Assembly: GCF_022180385.2 (NCBI RefSeq)
Contig: NZ_BQME02000001.1
Location: 124,001 to 188,000, forward strand
DNA from: Paenibacillus sp. L3-i20
GTDB lineage: Bacteria; Bacillota; Bacilli; Paenibacillales; Paenibacillaceae
DNA: 64,000 nucleotides
Direction: 5' to 3'
The stretch's first letter is position 1. The number at the start of each line of letters is the position of its first letter. A program made the translations under genes and the position numbers. Below are positions 37,077 through 46,386 of the stretch, in pieces. Under the pieces are notes generated by a model. That model was given only the letters and a program-made list of their open reading frames with translations, made no database searches and was not told where the DNA came from.

Positions 37077-38408
37077 ATGAATGAGCGTATCCGCTTGTTA
37101 TTTGCTGATGCGATTGATCTAAAAACCTATACGTTGCAAAACAGTGAGATGACGATCGAAATTGCATATATTGCCCCTCTCTGTGACGAAAAGATGATCA
37201 GTGACTTTATTACTGTTCCTTTTATTAAAGAAGAAGTTTCTTATCGTAATCATCTTGGTACCAACCCTCAATTTGTCAAAGTCGAAGATCCCGCTAGATG
37301 GCAAGATCTCATTTTGCGCGGAAATGTACTCCTTGAAAATGAAAGTGTTATTTATTCGTTATTTACTGGCGATGTTATTTGTAACCAAAGTCCTCAAACC
37401 CAAGTGGAAAATGCTATTCAAGGCCCGCAGCTTGCACTTAGTGAGGATCTAAATAAGTCAATTAATCTCATTCGCAGTATGTACCCATCTCCCGAATTAG
37501 TAATAGAAGAACATACGGTTGGCTATACTTCCAAAACTCCGCTCAATATACTTTTTGATCAGAGGCATGTCGATCCGTTTGTACTTGATAATGTCCGCTC
37601 AAAACTTTCTAAAATAAGCGTAGATATTGTTCAAGCTGCAGGTGAATTAGAGAAACTGATGGTTGGCAAAAAGCGCCATCTATTTCCTACTGTACTCATA
37701 ACAGAAAGACCAGATCGGTTAGCAAGAGCGATAGGGAAAGGCAAGGTTGTCGTCCTCATTAAAGGCAGTATGTTTGCACTCATTATGCCCGCTGTTTTCT
37801 TCGATTTTATGCAAGCCATTGAAGATAACTACGAGGCGTATTGGATGACCCGATTTTTAATCTTTATTCGCTATTCCTCGCTTATATTGACGATCACACT
37901 GCCAGCACTTTACATATCCATTGTGTCATATAATCCAGAATTGTTTAGAGTTCAGCTTGCTTTTTCCATTGCTGCCAGCCGCTCTGCTGTACCTTATCCC
38001 TCGTTTATAGAGGTGTTTATTATGTTATTTATGATTGAAACATTGATAGAAGCCAGTACTCGGCTTCCACGTTATATTGGTTCAACTGCAACTACAGTTG
38101 GAGGTCTTATTTTGGGACAAGCTGCTCAGCAAGCAGGTCTAGTAAGTTCGATCATGATTATTGTCACTTCCGTTGTTGCCATTTCGAACTTTGTCATCCC
38201 AATCAATTCACTATCCTTTGCTGTTAGGTTTTTGAAATATCCGCTCATAGCTATCTCTATATTTTTTGGTATTACTGGCGTAGCTATTGGTGTTTTTCTG
38301 TACATTGCATATCTATGCAATCTACGCAGCTTCGGTAAGCCTTATTTCCGTCTGCACGGGGAAGTCAATCCTGCTGAAGGTGATATTGGGCAGGTGAGAA
38401 TAAAGTGA
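37077..38408 (+). CDS. gerKA: GerA-family spore germination receptor subunit A
   Basis: 443 residues. The soluble N-terminal half contains the family signature VNLIRSMYPSPELVIEE-like stretch and LMVGKKRHLFPTVLITERPDRLARAIGKGKVVVLI (read in parts). At least four C-terminal helices follow (SSLILTITLPALYISIVSY; LGGQ-type turn LILGQAAQQAGL). It would sit in the spore inner membrane and form a nutrient receptor with the B and C subunits. It is somewhat shorter at the N-terminus than many GerA proteins. AGGAGG precedes the ATG. The K-type naming is a guess; the GerA family is certain. Confidence 0.9.
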   Translation: MNERIRLLFADAIDLKTYTLQNSEMTIEIAYIAPLCDEKMISDFITVPFIKEEVSYRNHLGTNPQFVKVEDPARWQDLILRGNVLLENESVIYSLFTGDVICNQSPQTQVENAIQGPQLALSEDLNKSINLIRSMYPSPELVIEEHTVGYTSKTPLNILFDQRHVDPFVLDNVRSKLSKISVDIVQAAGELEKLMVGKKRHLFPTVLITERPDRLARAIGKGKVVVLIKGSMFALIMPAVFFDFMQAIEDNYEAYWMTRFLIFIRYSSLILTITLPALYISIVSYNPELFRVQLAFSIAASRSAVPYPSFIEVFIMLFMIETLIEASTRLPRYIGSTATTVGGLILGQAAQQAGLVSSIMIIVTSVVAISNFVIPINSLSFAVRFLKYPLIAISIFFGITGVAIGVFLYIAYLCNLRSFGKPYFRLHGEVNPAEGDIGQVRIK

Positions 38409-39505
38409 GCCGCTACTTTTTCTATCATTTTCTGATGGTCAGCCTTATGAATTTACTGCTTTTTGTTCCACAAATATTAATCGAGCAGCGTACTTCTGGC
38501 GCTGTTGCATCGCTTCTTATTAGTCCGATCATTAGCGCTGTTTTCATCTATATGTTCACTAGTGCATTAAAACGATTCCCAGGTAAAGGCATACCTGAAA
38601 TATTGAGCATGTTTATGCCGAAGTGGATTGTTTCTCCCATTATGTTGTTCTATGCCGTCATGTGGTGGTTTTCTACAACTTCCGTTGTCGTCGCTTATGC
38701 TGTATTAATTAATCGTTTCTTTAATCCAGACTCAAAAACAACGATTATTTTGTTGTTTTTAACTTTGGCAGCGGCATATGGTGCTAGTCGTTCCACTCTA
38801 ACTGTAATGTTGATACTAGAGATCAGTATCATTATAAACACACCAATTATTTTGTTTATTCTGTTCAAAATGGTTCAAAACCCTCAATTGAATATGGATG
38901 CTATTCGAATTATTGCGAGCTATGTGAACGAAATGCCCACAATTACAACGATTTCAGCTGCAACCTTCATTTTTACCGGTTACATTAATCTATCGTTGTT
39001 TAATCGTTTAATGCCGCCAAATTTCCGAATTAAACATCGATGGATGTATCCATTGCTTGGTTTTTTTATTCTGCTCATTACGTTTTTTATTCCAATTGGT
39101 TTTCATGGAACGGAAGGTGTAGACAACTATATTTATCTTTGGACGGTTACGGCCGATTCGATTACGATGCAATACGGATTTATCGAAAGAGTATTGTTCC
39201 TGTTTTTAATCGTTTTTTTGAACTTAACATTAGTCTATACGATGATTGGTTTGCATGTAGCTATGGATTTTGTGAAAAGTGTATTGCCAAAATATAAGCC
39301 TGATCTGGACACTCCCCAGACACCAATCATTAATTATGTCTTGCTTGTCATTTTCACCTCTGCTACATTAATATATTGGTTTTTGAGCAATGAAAAACTC
39401 AATCTCATAATAACTACTAATTGGATGATCGTTCGATTTATTGCTGAAGTTTTCACCGTATTTATGGTTTTCTATTTAAGCCGAAGGAGGCAATCAACGA
39501 AATGA
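38405..39505 (+). CDS. gerKB: Spore germination permease, GerB-type subunit
   Basis: 366 residues with about ten membrane helices, an APC-superfamily spore permease (endospore germination permease). The start is GTG at 38405, overlapping the A-subunit stop (GTGA). Family features include the amphipathic turn KGIPEILSMFMPKWIVSPIM. In GerA-type receptors this subunit takes part in germinant recognition. The stop overlaps the C-subunit start by four bases. Confidence 0.92.
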   Translation: MSRYFFYHFLMVSLMNLLLFVPQILIEQRTSGAVASLLISPIISAVFIYMFTSALKRFPGKGIPEILSMFMPKWIVSPIMLFYAVMWWFSTTSVVVAYAVLINRFFNPDSKTTIILLFLTLAAAYGASRSTLTVMLILEISIIINTPIILFILFKMVQNPQLNMDAIRIIASYVNEMPTITTISAATFIFTGYINLSLFNRLMPPNFRIKHRWMYPLLGFFILLITFFIPIGFHGTEGVDNYIYLWTVTADSITMQYGFIERVLFLFLIVFLNLTLVYTMIGLHVAMDFVKSVLPKYKPDLDTPQTPIINYVLLVIFTSATLIYWFLSNEKLNLIITTNWMIVRFIAEVFTVFMVFYLSRRRQSTK

Positions 39506-40593
39506 AGGATATATTACGATTAGTACTATTTCTGCTCATCCTTCTGCTTGTCGGTGGCTGTGGATTCAAAGATATTGATAAACGTTTTTTTGTTGTAGGT
39601 ACAGGAATAGATTGGTCTGGCGATGAGAGCAAACCATATCGAATCACGCTTCAGCTTGCTATTCCATCACCCAAAATTGAACCAGGTGCCTCCAAAATTC
39701 AATATGAAACTATAGATGCTCCAAGTATTGCGGAAGGTATTCGCATGTTGAAATCATACGTGGACAAAGAGCTTGATTTCGGACATTGTAAAATGTTTAT
39801 TATTGGTGAATCGTTCGCACGTAAAGATATTAGCAAACTCCTAGATTGGATGCTCCGCCGGAGGGATATTCAGAACGTTGCTAATCTTGCGGTTGGACGA
39901 CCAACTGCCGAAGCCATTTTTCATGTGAAGCCCGTATCAGAAAGATATCCCGGCAATTCTTTGTTGTTGTCCTTTGGGGCTGATGGAACGGAGTCCTCCT
40001 ATAGTTATGCAGAAACATTATCAGGATTTGCACGGCGTGTATCCGAAAAAGGTATCGATCCCATTCTTTCCATTATTACAAGTGATAACAACGACAGCTA
40101 TATCATTAATCAAGTTGCTATGTTCGACAAAAAGAAAATAAAGCTCATTCTAACACCACTAGAAACTCAATTGTTTAATCAACTGTCTGATCATTTCACC
40201 AAAGCTTCCATGCATGGCATGGTTGGAGGTTCTCCACTTATCGTTGCGATCAATAATCTCCATTCAAGCTTTAAAATCAAAAATCAAAATGAGCAACCTC
40301 TGATCACAATGAAAGTAGGAATGGATGTTATATTCGAGGAAGCTCCAACGGGACTATTTGATATGGACTGGAAACCAATTGAACAACAGCTATCAGATGA
40401 ATATGTCAAACAAAGTATAGCGTTGCTCAAAAAAATACAAGGGGCTAAGGTTGATCCCTTCGGATTCGGACTACGTTATCGTGCAAATCATCCAAAGGAG
40501 AGGAATGGTGATACGTGGGGGCATTTGTATGAAGAGGCGCAATTCAATGTTAAAGTAAATCTATCTATTCAGGGGACCGGTTTAATCAAATAA
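39502..40593 (+). CDS. gerKC: Ger(x)C family germination lipoprotein
   Basis: 363 residues. The signal peptide has lipobox LLVGGC with Cys20. The family opening GFKDIDKRFFVVGTGIDW and the C-terminal QQLSDEYVKQSIALLKKIQGA-like helix (read in parts) with KVDPFGFGLRYRANHP are typical. The lipoprotein is expected on the outer face of the spore inner membrane. It is the last gene of the A-B-C operon. Confidence 0.93.
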   Translation: MKDILRLVLFLLILLLVGGCGFKDIDKRFFVVGTGIDWSGDESKPYRITLQLAIPSPKIEPGASKIQYETIDAPSIAEGIRMLKSYVDKELDFGHCKMFIIGESFARKDISKLLDWMLRRRDIQNVANLAVGRPTAEAIFHVKPVSERYPGNSLLLSFGADGTESSYSYAETLSGFARRVSEKGIDPILSIITSDNNDSYIINQVAMFDKKKIKLILTPLETQLFNQLSDHFTKASMHGMVGGSPLIVAINNLHSSFKIKNQNEQPLITMKVGMDVIFEEAPTGLFDMDWKPIEQQLSDEYVKQSIALLKKIQGAKVDPFGFGLRYRANHPKERNGDTWGHLYEEAQFNVKVNLSIQGTGLIK

Positions 40594-40628
40594 TGGACAA
40601 GCCTTCTTATATAGAATGGCTTGCCCAT
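40593..40628. terminator. Hairpin between the germination operon and fni
   Basis: ATGGACAAGCC / GGCTTGCCCAT with one mismatch, starting at the gerKC stop codon, between convergent genes. T runs are weak on both sides. Confidence 0.45.
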
Positions 40629-40656
40629 CATTTGTAGATTATAACACCTTAATGGC

Positions 40657-41718
40657 TTATTTAAGCAGTAGACGATTAGTATTTCTAAGTTGTTCAATCG
40701 TACTTGCACCAATACCAAACATTGCTGTACGCAGTTCAAATTCGATTCTTTCAAATTGTAGCAATAAACTTTGGAGAGATAACTCCTTGTCCTCATTCGC
40801 TGCTTGCGGCAAAAGAATACGGCCGTATGCTGCATAATGAGCACCTAAAGCAATGGCCTTTGCTGCGTCTACACCGGTCCGTAAACCGCCGCTGGCTATA
40901 ATAGATGTATTTGGTGCGTTTGCTTTTATATCAACTACACTTTCTGCTGTCGGGATACCCCAATCTTCAAAAGCTTCCGCTGCATTTCTACGAACTGGAT
41001 CTTTTACGCGAAACTTCTCTACTTGACTCCAAGAAGTCCCACCTGCCCCTGCAGCATCAATGAATGATACACCAGAATCACTTAAACGACGAGCAGTCTC
41101 ACCATCTATACCCCATCCTACTTCCTTCACTCCGACTGGTACAGTTACTTTCCTACAAACTTCCTCAATCTTTAAAAGCAAACCATGGAAGTTGGTATCT
41201 CCTTCTGGCTGGAAAACTTCCTGTAATGCGTTTAAATGGAGGACAAGCGCACTAGCTTCAGCTATATCAACTGCCCGCTGGCAGGACTCCACACCAAACC
41301 CATAGTTAAGCTGTACCGCTCCAATATTAGCGATGACAGGAATAGTAGGCGCTTCTTTTCGAATATAAAACGTTGGGGCTAAATCTTCTTTTTCAATAGC
41401 TGCTCGCATGGAACCTAACCCAATTGCCCAACCTCGTTCCTCTGCAGCGACTGCCAGTCTGCGATTAATAGCACCTGCCTCGTCAGTGCCTCCAGTCATA
41501 GAACTGACTAATAGGGGCGTTTCCAATGGTTGTCCGAACCATAGTGTATCTAGCTTCACATCATCAAAGGCAAGTTCGGGCAATGCCTGATGTTTAAATC
41601 TATATCGATCAAAACCAGTAGTAATATCGGTGCCGGTTACATCTTCTTGTAAGCAGATACGGATATGCTCTCCTTTTCGTTTTGCTGTATTTCCATCGTC
41701 CTGAATATTCTGATTCAA
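40657..41718 (-). CDS. fni: Type II isopentenyl-diphosphate isomerase
   Basis: 353 residues; FMN- and NAD(P)H-dependent enzyme that interconverts IPP and DMAPP. Motifs are RKGEHIRIC at the N-terminus, LVSSMTGGTDEAGAINRRLA, VLHLNALQEVFQPEGD and IIASGGLRTGVDAAKAIALGA (read in parts). The start is TTG at 41718 with GGAGG seven bases upstream. It is monocistronic and works with IspG of the MEP pathway. Confidence 0.94.
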   Translation of the reverse strand: MNQNIQDDGNTAKRKGEHIRICLQEDVTGTDITTGFDRYRFKHQALPELAFDDVKLDTLWFGQPLETPLLVSSMTGGTDEAGAINRRLAVAAEERGWAIGLGSMRAAIEKEDLAPTFYIRKEAPTIPVIANIGAVQLNYGFGVESCQRAVDIAEASALVLHLNALQEVFQPEGDTNFHGLLLKIEEVCRKVTVPVGVKEVGWGIDGETARRLSDSGVSFIDAAGAGGTSWSQVEKFRVKDPVRRNAAEAFEDWGIPTAESVVDIKANAPNTSIIASGGLRTGVDAAKAIALGAHYAAYGRILLPQAANEDKELSLQSLLLQFERIEFELRTAMFGIGASTIEQLRNTNRLLLK

Positions 41719-42039
41719 GATATTACCTCCGATTCATACCCCATCTTGAGGGTTACTTATATATAGGCTAACTGATTTATTTTCCAAAGAGATTTCCATA
41801 TTTGGTTTAGTCATTGATTTCGTTTAACTAGATGATACATACGAAATTTATCCACTACAGCATAGCATATTTCTCTGTATTTCGCTGTCCGCAGCAATTT
41901 ATGATCATTTCAATCATTTATTTGATAATACCAATCATTTTTATTGTGCAATCAGCAGTTTTCATTTACACTTAGATCATAGCATCATCACATTATTATT
42001 CGGATATTACTTCATTATAACTAATCAGGAGGAACAACC
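41719..42039. other. 321-base divergent spacer between fni and nagB
   Basis: No gene is seen. On the fni side TTGGAA (41782-41787), 16 bases, TATATA (41760-41765) forms a plausible promoter. On the nagB side TTGTGC and TACACT (near 41946-41974) are 17 bases apart but weak. The stretch also holds two direct copies of CAATCATTT (near 41913 and 41935). A GATTGGTATTATC on the minus strand faintly resembles GntR-family NagR sites but is not a good palindrome. The nagB start has AGGAGG. Confidence 0.45.
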
Positions 42040-42765
42040 ATGGACATTAAAATATTTGAAACAACAGAAAAACTTGATCAATACGCTGCTGAACTTTTTA
42101 CAGAACTTATTATTAAAAAACCTAATGCGGTGTTAGGTCTTGCAACTGGATCGACACCTATCGGCATTTATGCCAAAATAGTAGAGAACCACAATAACAA
42201 CAAAGTAAGCTTCAGCGGTGTGACAACGTATAACCTTGACGAATACGTAGGTTTAACACCCGACAACGATCAAAGCTATGCCTACTATATGAATAAACAC
42301 CTATTCTCTCATATCGACATTCCTGCAATTCAGACTCATCTTCCTGATGGAATGGCAGAGGACCCACAAACGGAATGTGCGCGCTATGAAGCAATGATTA
42401 CTGCTCGTCCAGCCGATATCCAACTCCTCGGTCTTGGTCATAACGGTCACATCGGATTTAATGAGCCTGACGAAAATCTCTCTGGCGCAACACATGTCGT
42501 GAAGCTAAAAGAAGAGACTCGCGAAGCTAACGCACGCTTCTTTGCATCAATGGATGAAGTGCCTACAGAAGCATTCACGATGGGTGTTGGCTCTATATTG
42601 AAGGCTAATACGATATTGCTTGTTGTCCGTGGGTCCGATAAGGCTCGAATTGTTAAAGAAGCGCTAACTGGACCTATTACGACACAAGTGCCTGCTTCCC
42701 TATTGCAGACACATCCAAGAGTTATCGTATTGCTAGATCAAGAAGCTGGAAGGATGCTGAGTTAA
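42040..42765 (+). CDS. nagB: Glucosamine-6-phosphate deaminase
   Basis: 241 residues. It converts GlcN6P to fructose-6-phosphate and ammonia. Motifs are VLGLATGSTPIGIYAKIV, TYNLDEYVGL and LGLGHNGHIGFNEP, with the catalytic Asp and His in the latter two. The ATG follows AGGAGG. It is directly joined to nagA with no spacer. The order nagB-nagA is the reverse of the usual Bacillus nagA-nagB. Confidence 0.96.
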   Translation: MDIKIFETTEKLDQYAAELFTELIIKKPNAVLGLATGSTPIGIYAKIVENHNNNKVSFSGVTTYNLDEYVGLTPDNDQSYAYYMNKHLFSHIDIPAIQTHLPDGMAEDPQTECARYEAMITARPADIQLLGLGHNGHIGFNEPDENLSGATHVVKLKEETREANARFFASMDEVPTEAFTMGVGSILKANTILLVVRGSDKARIVKEALTGPITTQVPASLLQTHPRVIVLLDQEAGRMLS

Positions 42766-43947
42766 ATGAAAAGTAACGCTTCATCTTGGAACATTGGCAA
42801 TGTTAATGTCGTTCTTGAGAATGAGGTTGTAAAAGGAACCCTCTATGTAAAAGACGGAGTTATTGCAGAAGTTATTGCGGATGGGTCTGTTGGCAGCTCC
42901 GAACAACAAAGTGCGATTACTGTGGACGGCAAAGGAGGCTGGCTTCTGCCCGGCTTCATCGATGTGCATGTTCATGGCGGCTTTGGCGGAGACTTCATGC
43001 ACGCTAATCGCAGTAGTTATGACCGTATTACTAAGTTTCATGCTTCCAATGGTACGACTGGAATGCTTGCAACAACTATGACTGCTTCTAAAGAAGCAAT
43101 CGAAGCTGTTCTAAGTGCTGTTTCTGAGTATCAAAATGAATCTATGCCGTATGCATCATTATTGGGTGTGCATTTAGAAGGCCCATTCATTAGTGAGAAG
43201 TGGCCAGGAGCACAAAATCCTGTTTATATTTTGGATCCTCAGTTGGATTGGCTTAAAACTTGGACTGAGCAATATCCCGGACTAATTCGTTTACTTACAC
43301 TCGCTCCTGAAAGAACAGGTGCTAAGGAAGCAATCGCTTGGATGGCTGAAGCAGGTATTATCGCTGCTGCTGGTCATACAGACGCTCTCTATGAAGAGAT
43401 AAAGTCTGCTGCGGATGTTGGCCTTACTCATGCTGTTCATACTTATAATGCGATGCGGGGCCTTCACCATCGTGAGCCAGGTACCCTAGGTGCAGTATTG
43501 ACCGATGACCGCATCTATGCTGAAATTATAGCGGATGGAGAACATGTTCATCCTGCTGCTATAGCGATTATGCTTGCTGCCAAGCCGCTTGAAAAGATCA
43601 TTCTGATTACTGATGCAATTGAAGCAGCGGGCATGCCAGATGGCGTATACTCTCTCGGCGGTCTTGCTGTTGTTGTGAAGGAAGGGACCGCTCGTCTTCA
43701 AGATGGCAATGCCCTTGCAGGCAGCAGCTTATCAATGATTGACGCATTCCGCTATATGCTCACAAATACGAAGCTAACAGTCAATGAAGTTAGCCAACTA
43801 GCTAGTGCAAATCCAGCACGAGAACTTGGCATCTATGAACTTAAAGGTTCTATTGCTGTAGGAAAACATGCAGATCTAGTATTAACAGATTCCGAGTTCA
43901 ACGTAGCTCAAACGTGGGTACAAGGACGCTCAGTATTTAGTAAATAA
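42766..43947 (+). CDS. nagA: N-acetylglucosamine-6-phosphate deacetylase
   Basis: 393-residue amidohydrolase that removes acetate from GlcNAc6P to give the NagB substrate. The metal motif DVHVHGG has H68 and H70. GVHLEGPFIS, AGHTDALYEE and LITDAIEAAGMPDG hold further ligands and the catalytic Asp. The ATG follows the nagB stop at once (TAAATG), and its ribosome site lies inside the nagB end. No GntR-type nagR follows. Confidence 0.95.
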   Translation: MKSNASSWNIGNVNVVLENEVVKGTLYVKDGVIAEVIADGSVGSSEQQSAITVDGKGGWLLPGFIDVHVHGGFGGDFMHANRSSYDRITKFHASNGTTGMLATTMTASKEAIEAVLSAVSEYQNESMPYASLLGVHLEGPFISEKWPGAQNPVYILDPQLDWLKTWTEQYPGLIRLLTLAPERTGAKEAIAWMAEAGIIAAAGHTDALYEEIKSAADVGLTHAVHTYNAMRGLHHREPGTLGAVLTDDRIYAEIIADGEHVHPAAIAIMLAAKPLEKIILITDAIEAAGMPDGVYSLGGLAVVVKEGTARLQDGNALAGSSLSMIDAFRYMLTNTKLTVNEVSQLASANPARELGIYELKGSIAVGKHADLVLTDSEFNVAQTWVQGRSVFSK

Positions 43948-44051
43948 TTGCTTAGTTAAAGACTTCCCTCTGGAGGCTTAGCTATCGTTTCACGGAGAAA
44001 TATTAGTCATTTATAGGATAACAAATTTATAAATTCATTTATTTTAAACGT

Positions 44052-44095
44052 AAAGGCCAGCAATTCCATTTGTTATTGGAATTACTGACCTTTTT
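44052..44095. terminator. Bidirectional terminator between nagA and the DeoR gene
   Basis: AAAGGCCAGCAATTCCA / TGGAATTACTGACCTTT with two mismatches and a short loop, then TTTTTG on the plus strand and TTTACG on the minus. Confidence 0.8.
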
Positions 44096-44117
44096 GTCTC
44101 TAATAGAGTATTTCTCG

Positions 44118-44900
44118 TTAATCAGTTATGTAAATAGATACATCATGACGCCCTAGTTCCTCTGCAACTTCTCCCGTTAAAGGCGAGTCCGTAATGACAG
44201 CACGGAGTTCTGACAACGCTGCAATTGAAAACAAGGAAGTCCTATTTGTCTTCGTATGGTCGAACACAGCATACGTTTCTTGTGATCGCTTAATGAGCGC
44301 TTTAGCTATTTGAGCCTCTTGCTCTGAATAGCTGGATATGCCGCCTACCGCTGAAATACCATCAATGCCGATAAACATTTTCCCAATGTGAAGTTGAGAA
44401 ATCATCCCTTCACCAAGCGGCCCGCATAACTCAAAGCTGTTATGACGCATAATACCGCCTGTCACCACAACTTGAATCTGACTTCCAGCCAGCTCCATTG
44501 CAATATTCACAGCATTGGTTACGACTGTAATGCCTTTGCGTGACTTAAGCAGCTTAGCTAACAAAAAGTTCGTTGAACCACCTGACATGCCAATTACATC
44601 ACCCTCAACGATAAGGGCTGCAGCCAGCTCGGCGATTTTTTCTTTCTCCAGAATGGACAAGCCTTCCTTCTCAGCGAAGTGAAGCTCTCTCATCGTGCCC
44701 ATCCCATCATACATCGCTCCGCCAATCGTTCGGATGACAGGATAAACTTCCTCCATCTGCTCTAGATCTCTTCGAGCAGTAGCTTCCGAACAACCGAAGC
44801 GTTCAACTATCTCGGCTATCGTAATTCGGCCTTGACCTTTGAGCAGCTGCAAAATAGCTTCGCGTCTGCGTTGTCCTTTTGATCCATTTCCTTCAGTCAT
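44118..44900 (-). CDS. DeoR/GlpR-family transcriptional regulator
   Basis: 260 residues. The N-terminal HTH is QRRREAILQLLKGQGRITIAEIVERFGCSEATARRDLEQM (about 8-48, read in parts). The C-terminal sugar-phosphate sensor domain has GDVIGMSGGSTNFLLAKLL and KMFIGIDGISAVGGISSYSEQEA. The ATG at 44900 has GGAG at eight bases; the open frame starts six codons earlier, within kdgK. It lies two bases after kdgK in one operon, so it probably regulates that operon with a sugar phosphate as ligand. Confidence 0.88.
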   Translation of the reverse strand: MTEGNGSKGQRRREAILQLLKGQGRITIAEIVERFGCSEATARRDLEQMEEVYPVIRTIGGAMYDGMGTMRELHFAEKEGLSILEKEKIAELAAALIVEGDVIGMSGGSTNFLLAKLLKSRKGITVVTNAVNIAMELAGSQIQVVVTGGIMRHNSFELCGPLGEGMISQLHIGKMFIGIDGISAVGGISSYSEQEAQIAKALIKRSQETYAVFDHTKTNRTSLFSIAALSELRAVITDSPLTGEVAEELGRHDVSIYITD

Positions 44901-44902
44901 CT

Positions 44903-45859
44903 TCAACGCTCCACCCATGCTTTAGCCGACATCCGTTGTTCAACAACATCCCACTCCGGCAATGCTTCCCAGTCGCCGCGCATTTGAACAACTAACGAAC
45001 CATTAATGCTCGCGAGTCGTACTGCCTCAACTGGCTGCATTCCCTTCATAATTCCAGCAAGGAAACCAGCACAGAAACCGTCACCAGCGCCAACTGTATC
45101 AACAACTTGTTCCGCAGGATAAAATGGAATAGATATCTCGGTCTCTTTGTCCAACACAACTGTAGAGTCGCCCATACCTTTAATAATTGTAATGGCCTTT
45201 AAATCGTTTAACCGTTTCTTAATGTCCGCATAATCATCCGTATCGTATAGAAGCTTTAGCTCGTCCCAACCCGGAAGGAAGTAGTCTGCATCTGCTGCCA
45301 GTGGAAGAAGGGTCTCTCTTGCTTCCTCAATGGACCATAGCTTCAAGCGCAAGTTCGGATCAAAGCTAACAAGTACACCAGCATCTTTAGCAATATCAAT
45401 AGCACGGCGAATCGTCTTGCGACAATTATCACTTAATGCAGCAGTAATTCCTGTAACATGAAGCAACTTAGCTCCGCGAATATAGTCTTCATCTAAATCT
45501 TCAGGACACATTTGGCTGGCTGCTGAATGCTTGCGGAAATAATGGACCCCAAGCTTACCTGCAACATGCTCTCGGAACATCATACCTGTCGGTGCTTCTT
45601 TGTTCAATCTTGCTCTGGAGACATCTACACCTTCGCCTCGCAGCGCTTTCAAAATCAGTTTGCCGAATGGATCATCGCCAAGTGCTCCAAACCAACCAAC
45701 AGAAGCTCCAAGTCGCGCTAGTCCAATTGCAACATTGCTCTCTGCTCCCCCAAAGCTTTGTTCAAGTGTAGCAGCACGCTCAATTGATTTATGCTCTTGT
45801 GGCATAAACAATGCCATAGATTCTCCAAATGTTACGATTCCAGGTGAACTTTCACGCAC
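44903..45859 (-). CDS. kdgK: PfkB-family sugar kinase, probably 2-keto-3-deoxygluconate kinase
   Basis: 318 residues. PfkB signatures are FGGAESNVAIGLARLGASVGW (first part) and VDTVGAGDGFCAGFLAGI, with the catalytic Asp in GAGD. IVTFGESMALFMP and MMFREHVAGKLGVHYFRKHSAAS (read in parts) are typical of KdgK. The start is GTG with AGGGGG at eight bases. No KDPG aldolase (kdgA) lies near, so the substrate is inferred from motifs only; another 2-keto sugar is possible. Confidence 0.8.
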   Translation of the reverse strand: MRESSPGIVTFGESMALFMPQEHKSIERAATLEQSFGGAESNVAIGLARLGASVGWFGALGDDPFGKLILKALRGEGVDVSRARLNKEAPTGMMFREHVAGKLGVHYFRKHSAASQMCPEDLDEDYIRGAKLLHVTGITAALSDNCRKTIRRAIDIAKDAGVLVSFDPNLRLKLWSIEEARETLLPLAADADYFLPGWDELKLLYDTDDYADIKKRLNDLKAITIIKGMGDSTVVLDKETEISIPFYPAEQVVDTVGAGDGFCAGFLAGIMKGMQPVEAVRLASINGSLVVQMRGDWEALPEWDVVEQRMSAKAWVER

Positions 45860-45880
45860 AACTTAATCCCCCTAATGGCT

Positions 45881-45915
45881 TGCAGATTCATTACTGTTAA
45901 AGCTATGAATCTGCA
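45881..45915. promoter_or_regulatory. 11-bp inverted repeat upstream of kdgK
   Basis: TGCAGATTCAT and ATGAATCTGCA are perfect inverted copies with a 13-base loop. They lie between the upstream membrane-protein gene and the kdgK ribosome site (AGGGGG). There is no T run, so it is not an ordinary terminator. It may be the operator for the DeoR regulator or an mRNA hairpin. Confidence 0.45.
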
Positions 45916-45928
45916 CCCCCTTTTCTAA

Positions 45929-46360
45929 CTATTGCTCCACGTAAATTCTGAATACCATAAAGTAAATATTAACAACATACAGTCCCAAAACAACAAAACT
46001 CAACACTCTAGCTTTGTTAATATGAGCCGTAGCGCTTTGTCCTGACTTAACAGCAGTTACAATCAGCTTCAGCGGCTTCGTAATGATACCGCCAATAGCA
46101 GCAATTCCCAAAAACAATAACGTTACAATAATCATCCAAATAACTGCATACTCAGCTTCAGTCATCAAATAACCGCCTGTGAGCAGCTGCAAAATAAGGA
46201 AATATTGAGCGATTCTGTTAGCTGACAAAAGACCTGTTGCAAGTCCTTCTTGACCTGCTCCTGCAAGTTTCGATGCTTTTCCAATCATAATTGGAAGGAT
46301 AATGTAGAACCCCATTCCAACAGCACCTAAAATATGCAGCAACAACATAATTTTATACAT
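45929..46360 (-). CDS. Four-helix integral membrane protein of unknown function
   Basis: 143 residues with four hydrophobic helices (about 4-25, 50-67, 71-92 and 117-138). It begins MYKIMLLLHILGAVGMGFYI. The size and the LLHILGAVG start resemble DUF2269-like small membrane proteins, but I cannot confirm this. AGGAGG lies before the ATG. A promoter and two kinds of palindromic element lie upstream, so regulation appears to matter. It may be co-transcribed with kdgK. Confidence 0.65.
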   Translation of the reverse strand: MYKIMLLLHILGAVGMGFYIILPIMIGKASKLAGAGQEGLATGLLSANRIAQYFLILQLLTGGYLMTEAEYAVIWMIIVTLLFLGIAAIGGIITKPLKLIVTAVKSGQSATAHINKARVLSFVVLGLYVVNIYFMVFRIYVEQ

Positions 46361-46386
46361 CTTTTTTCCTCCTATTTTTAAGCCTC

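Noticed and set aside
41815..41840. cre (CcpA) site upstream of nagB
   Set aside because: A TGATTTCGTTTAAC stretch matches the consensus at only about 8 of 14 positions and lies far upstream.
41920..41945. NagR/DasR operator upstream of nagB
   Set aside because: GATTGGTATTATC resembles half a site, but the second half is missing, so no palindrome is formed.
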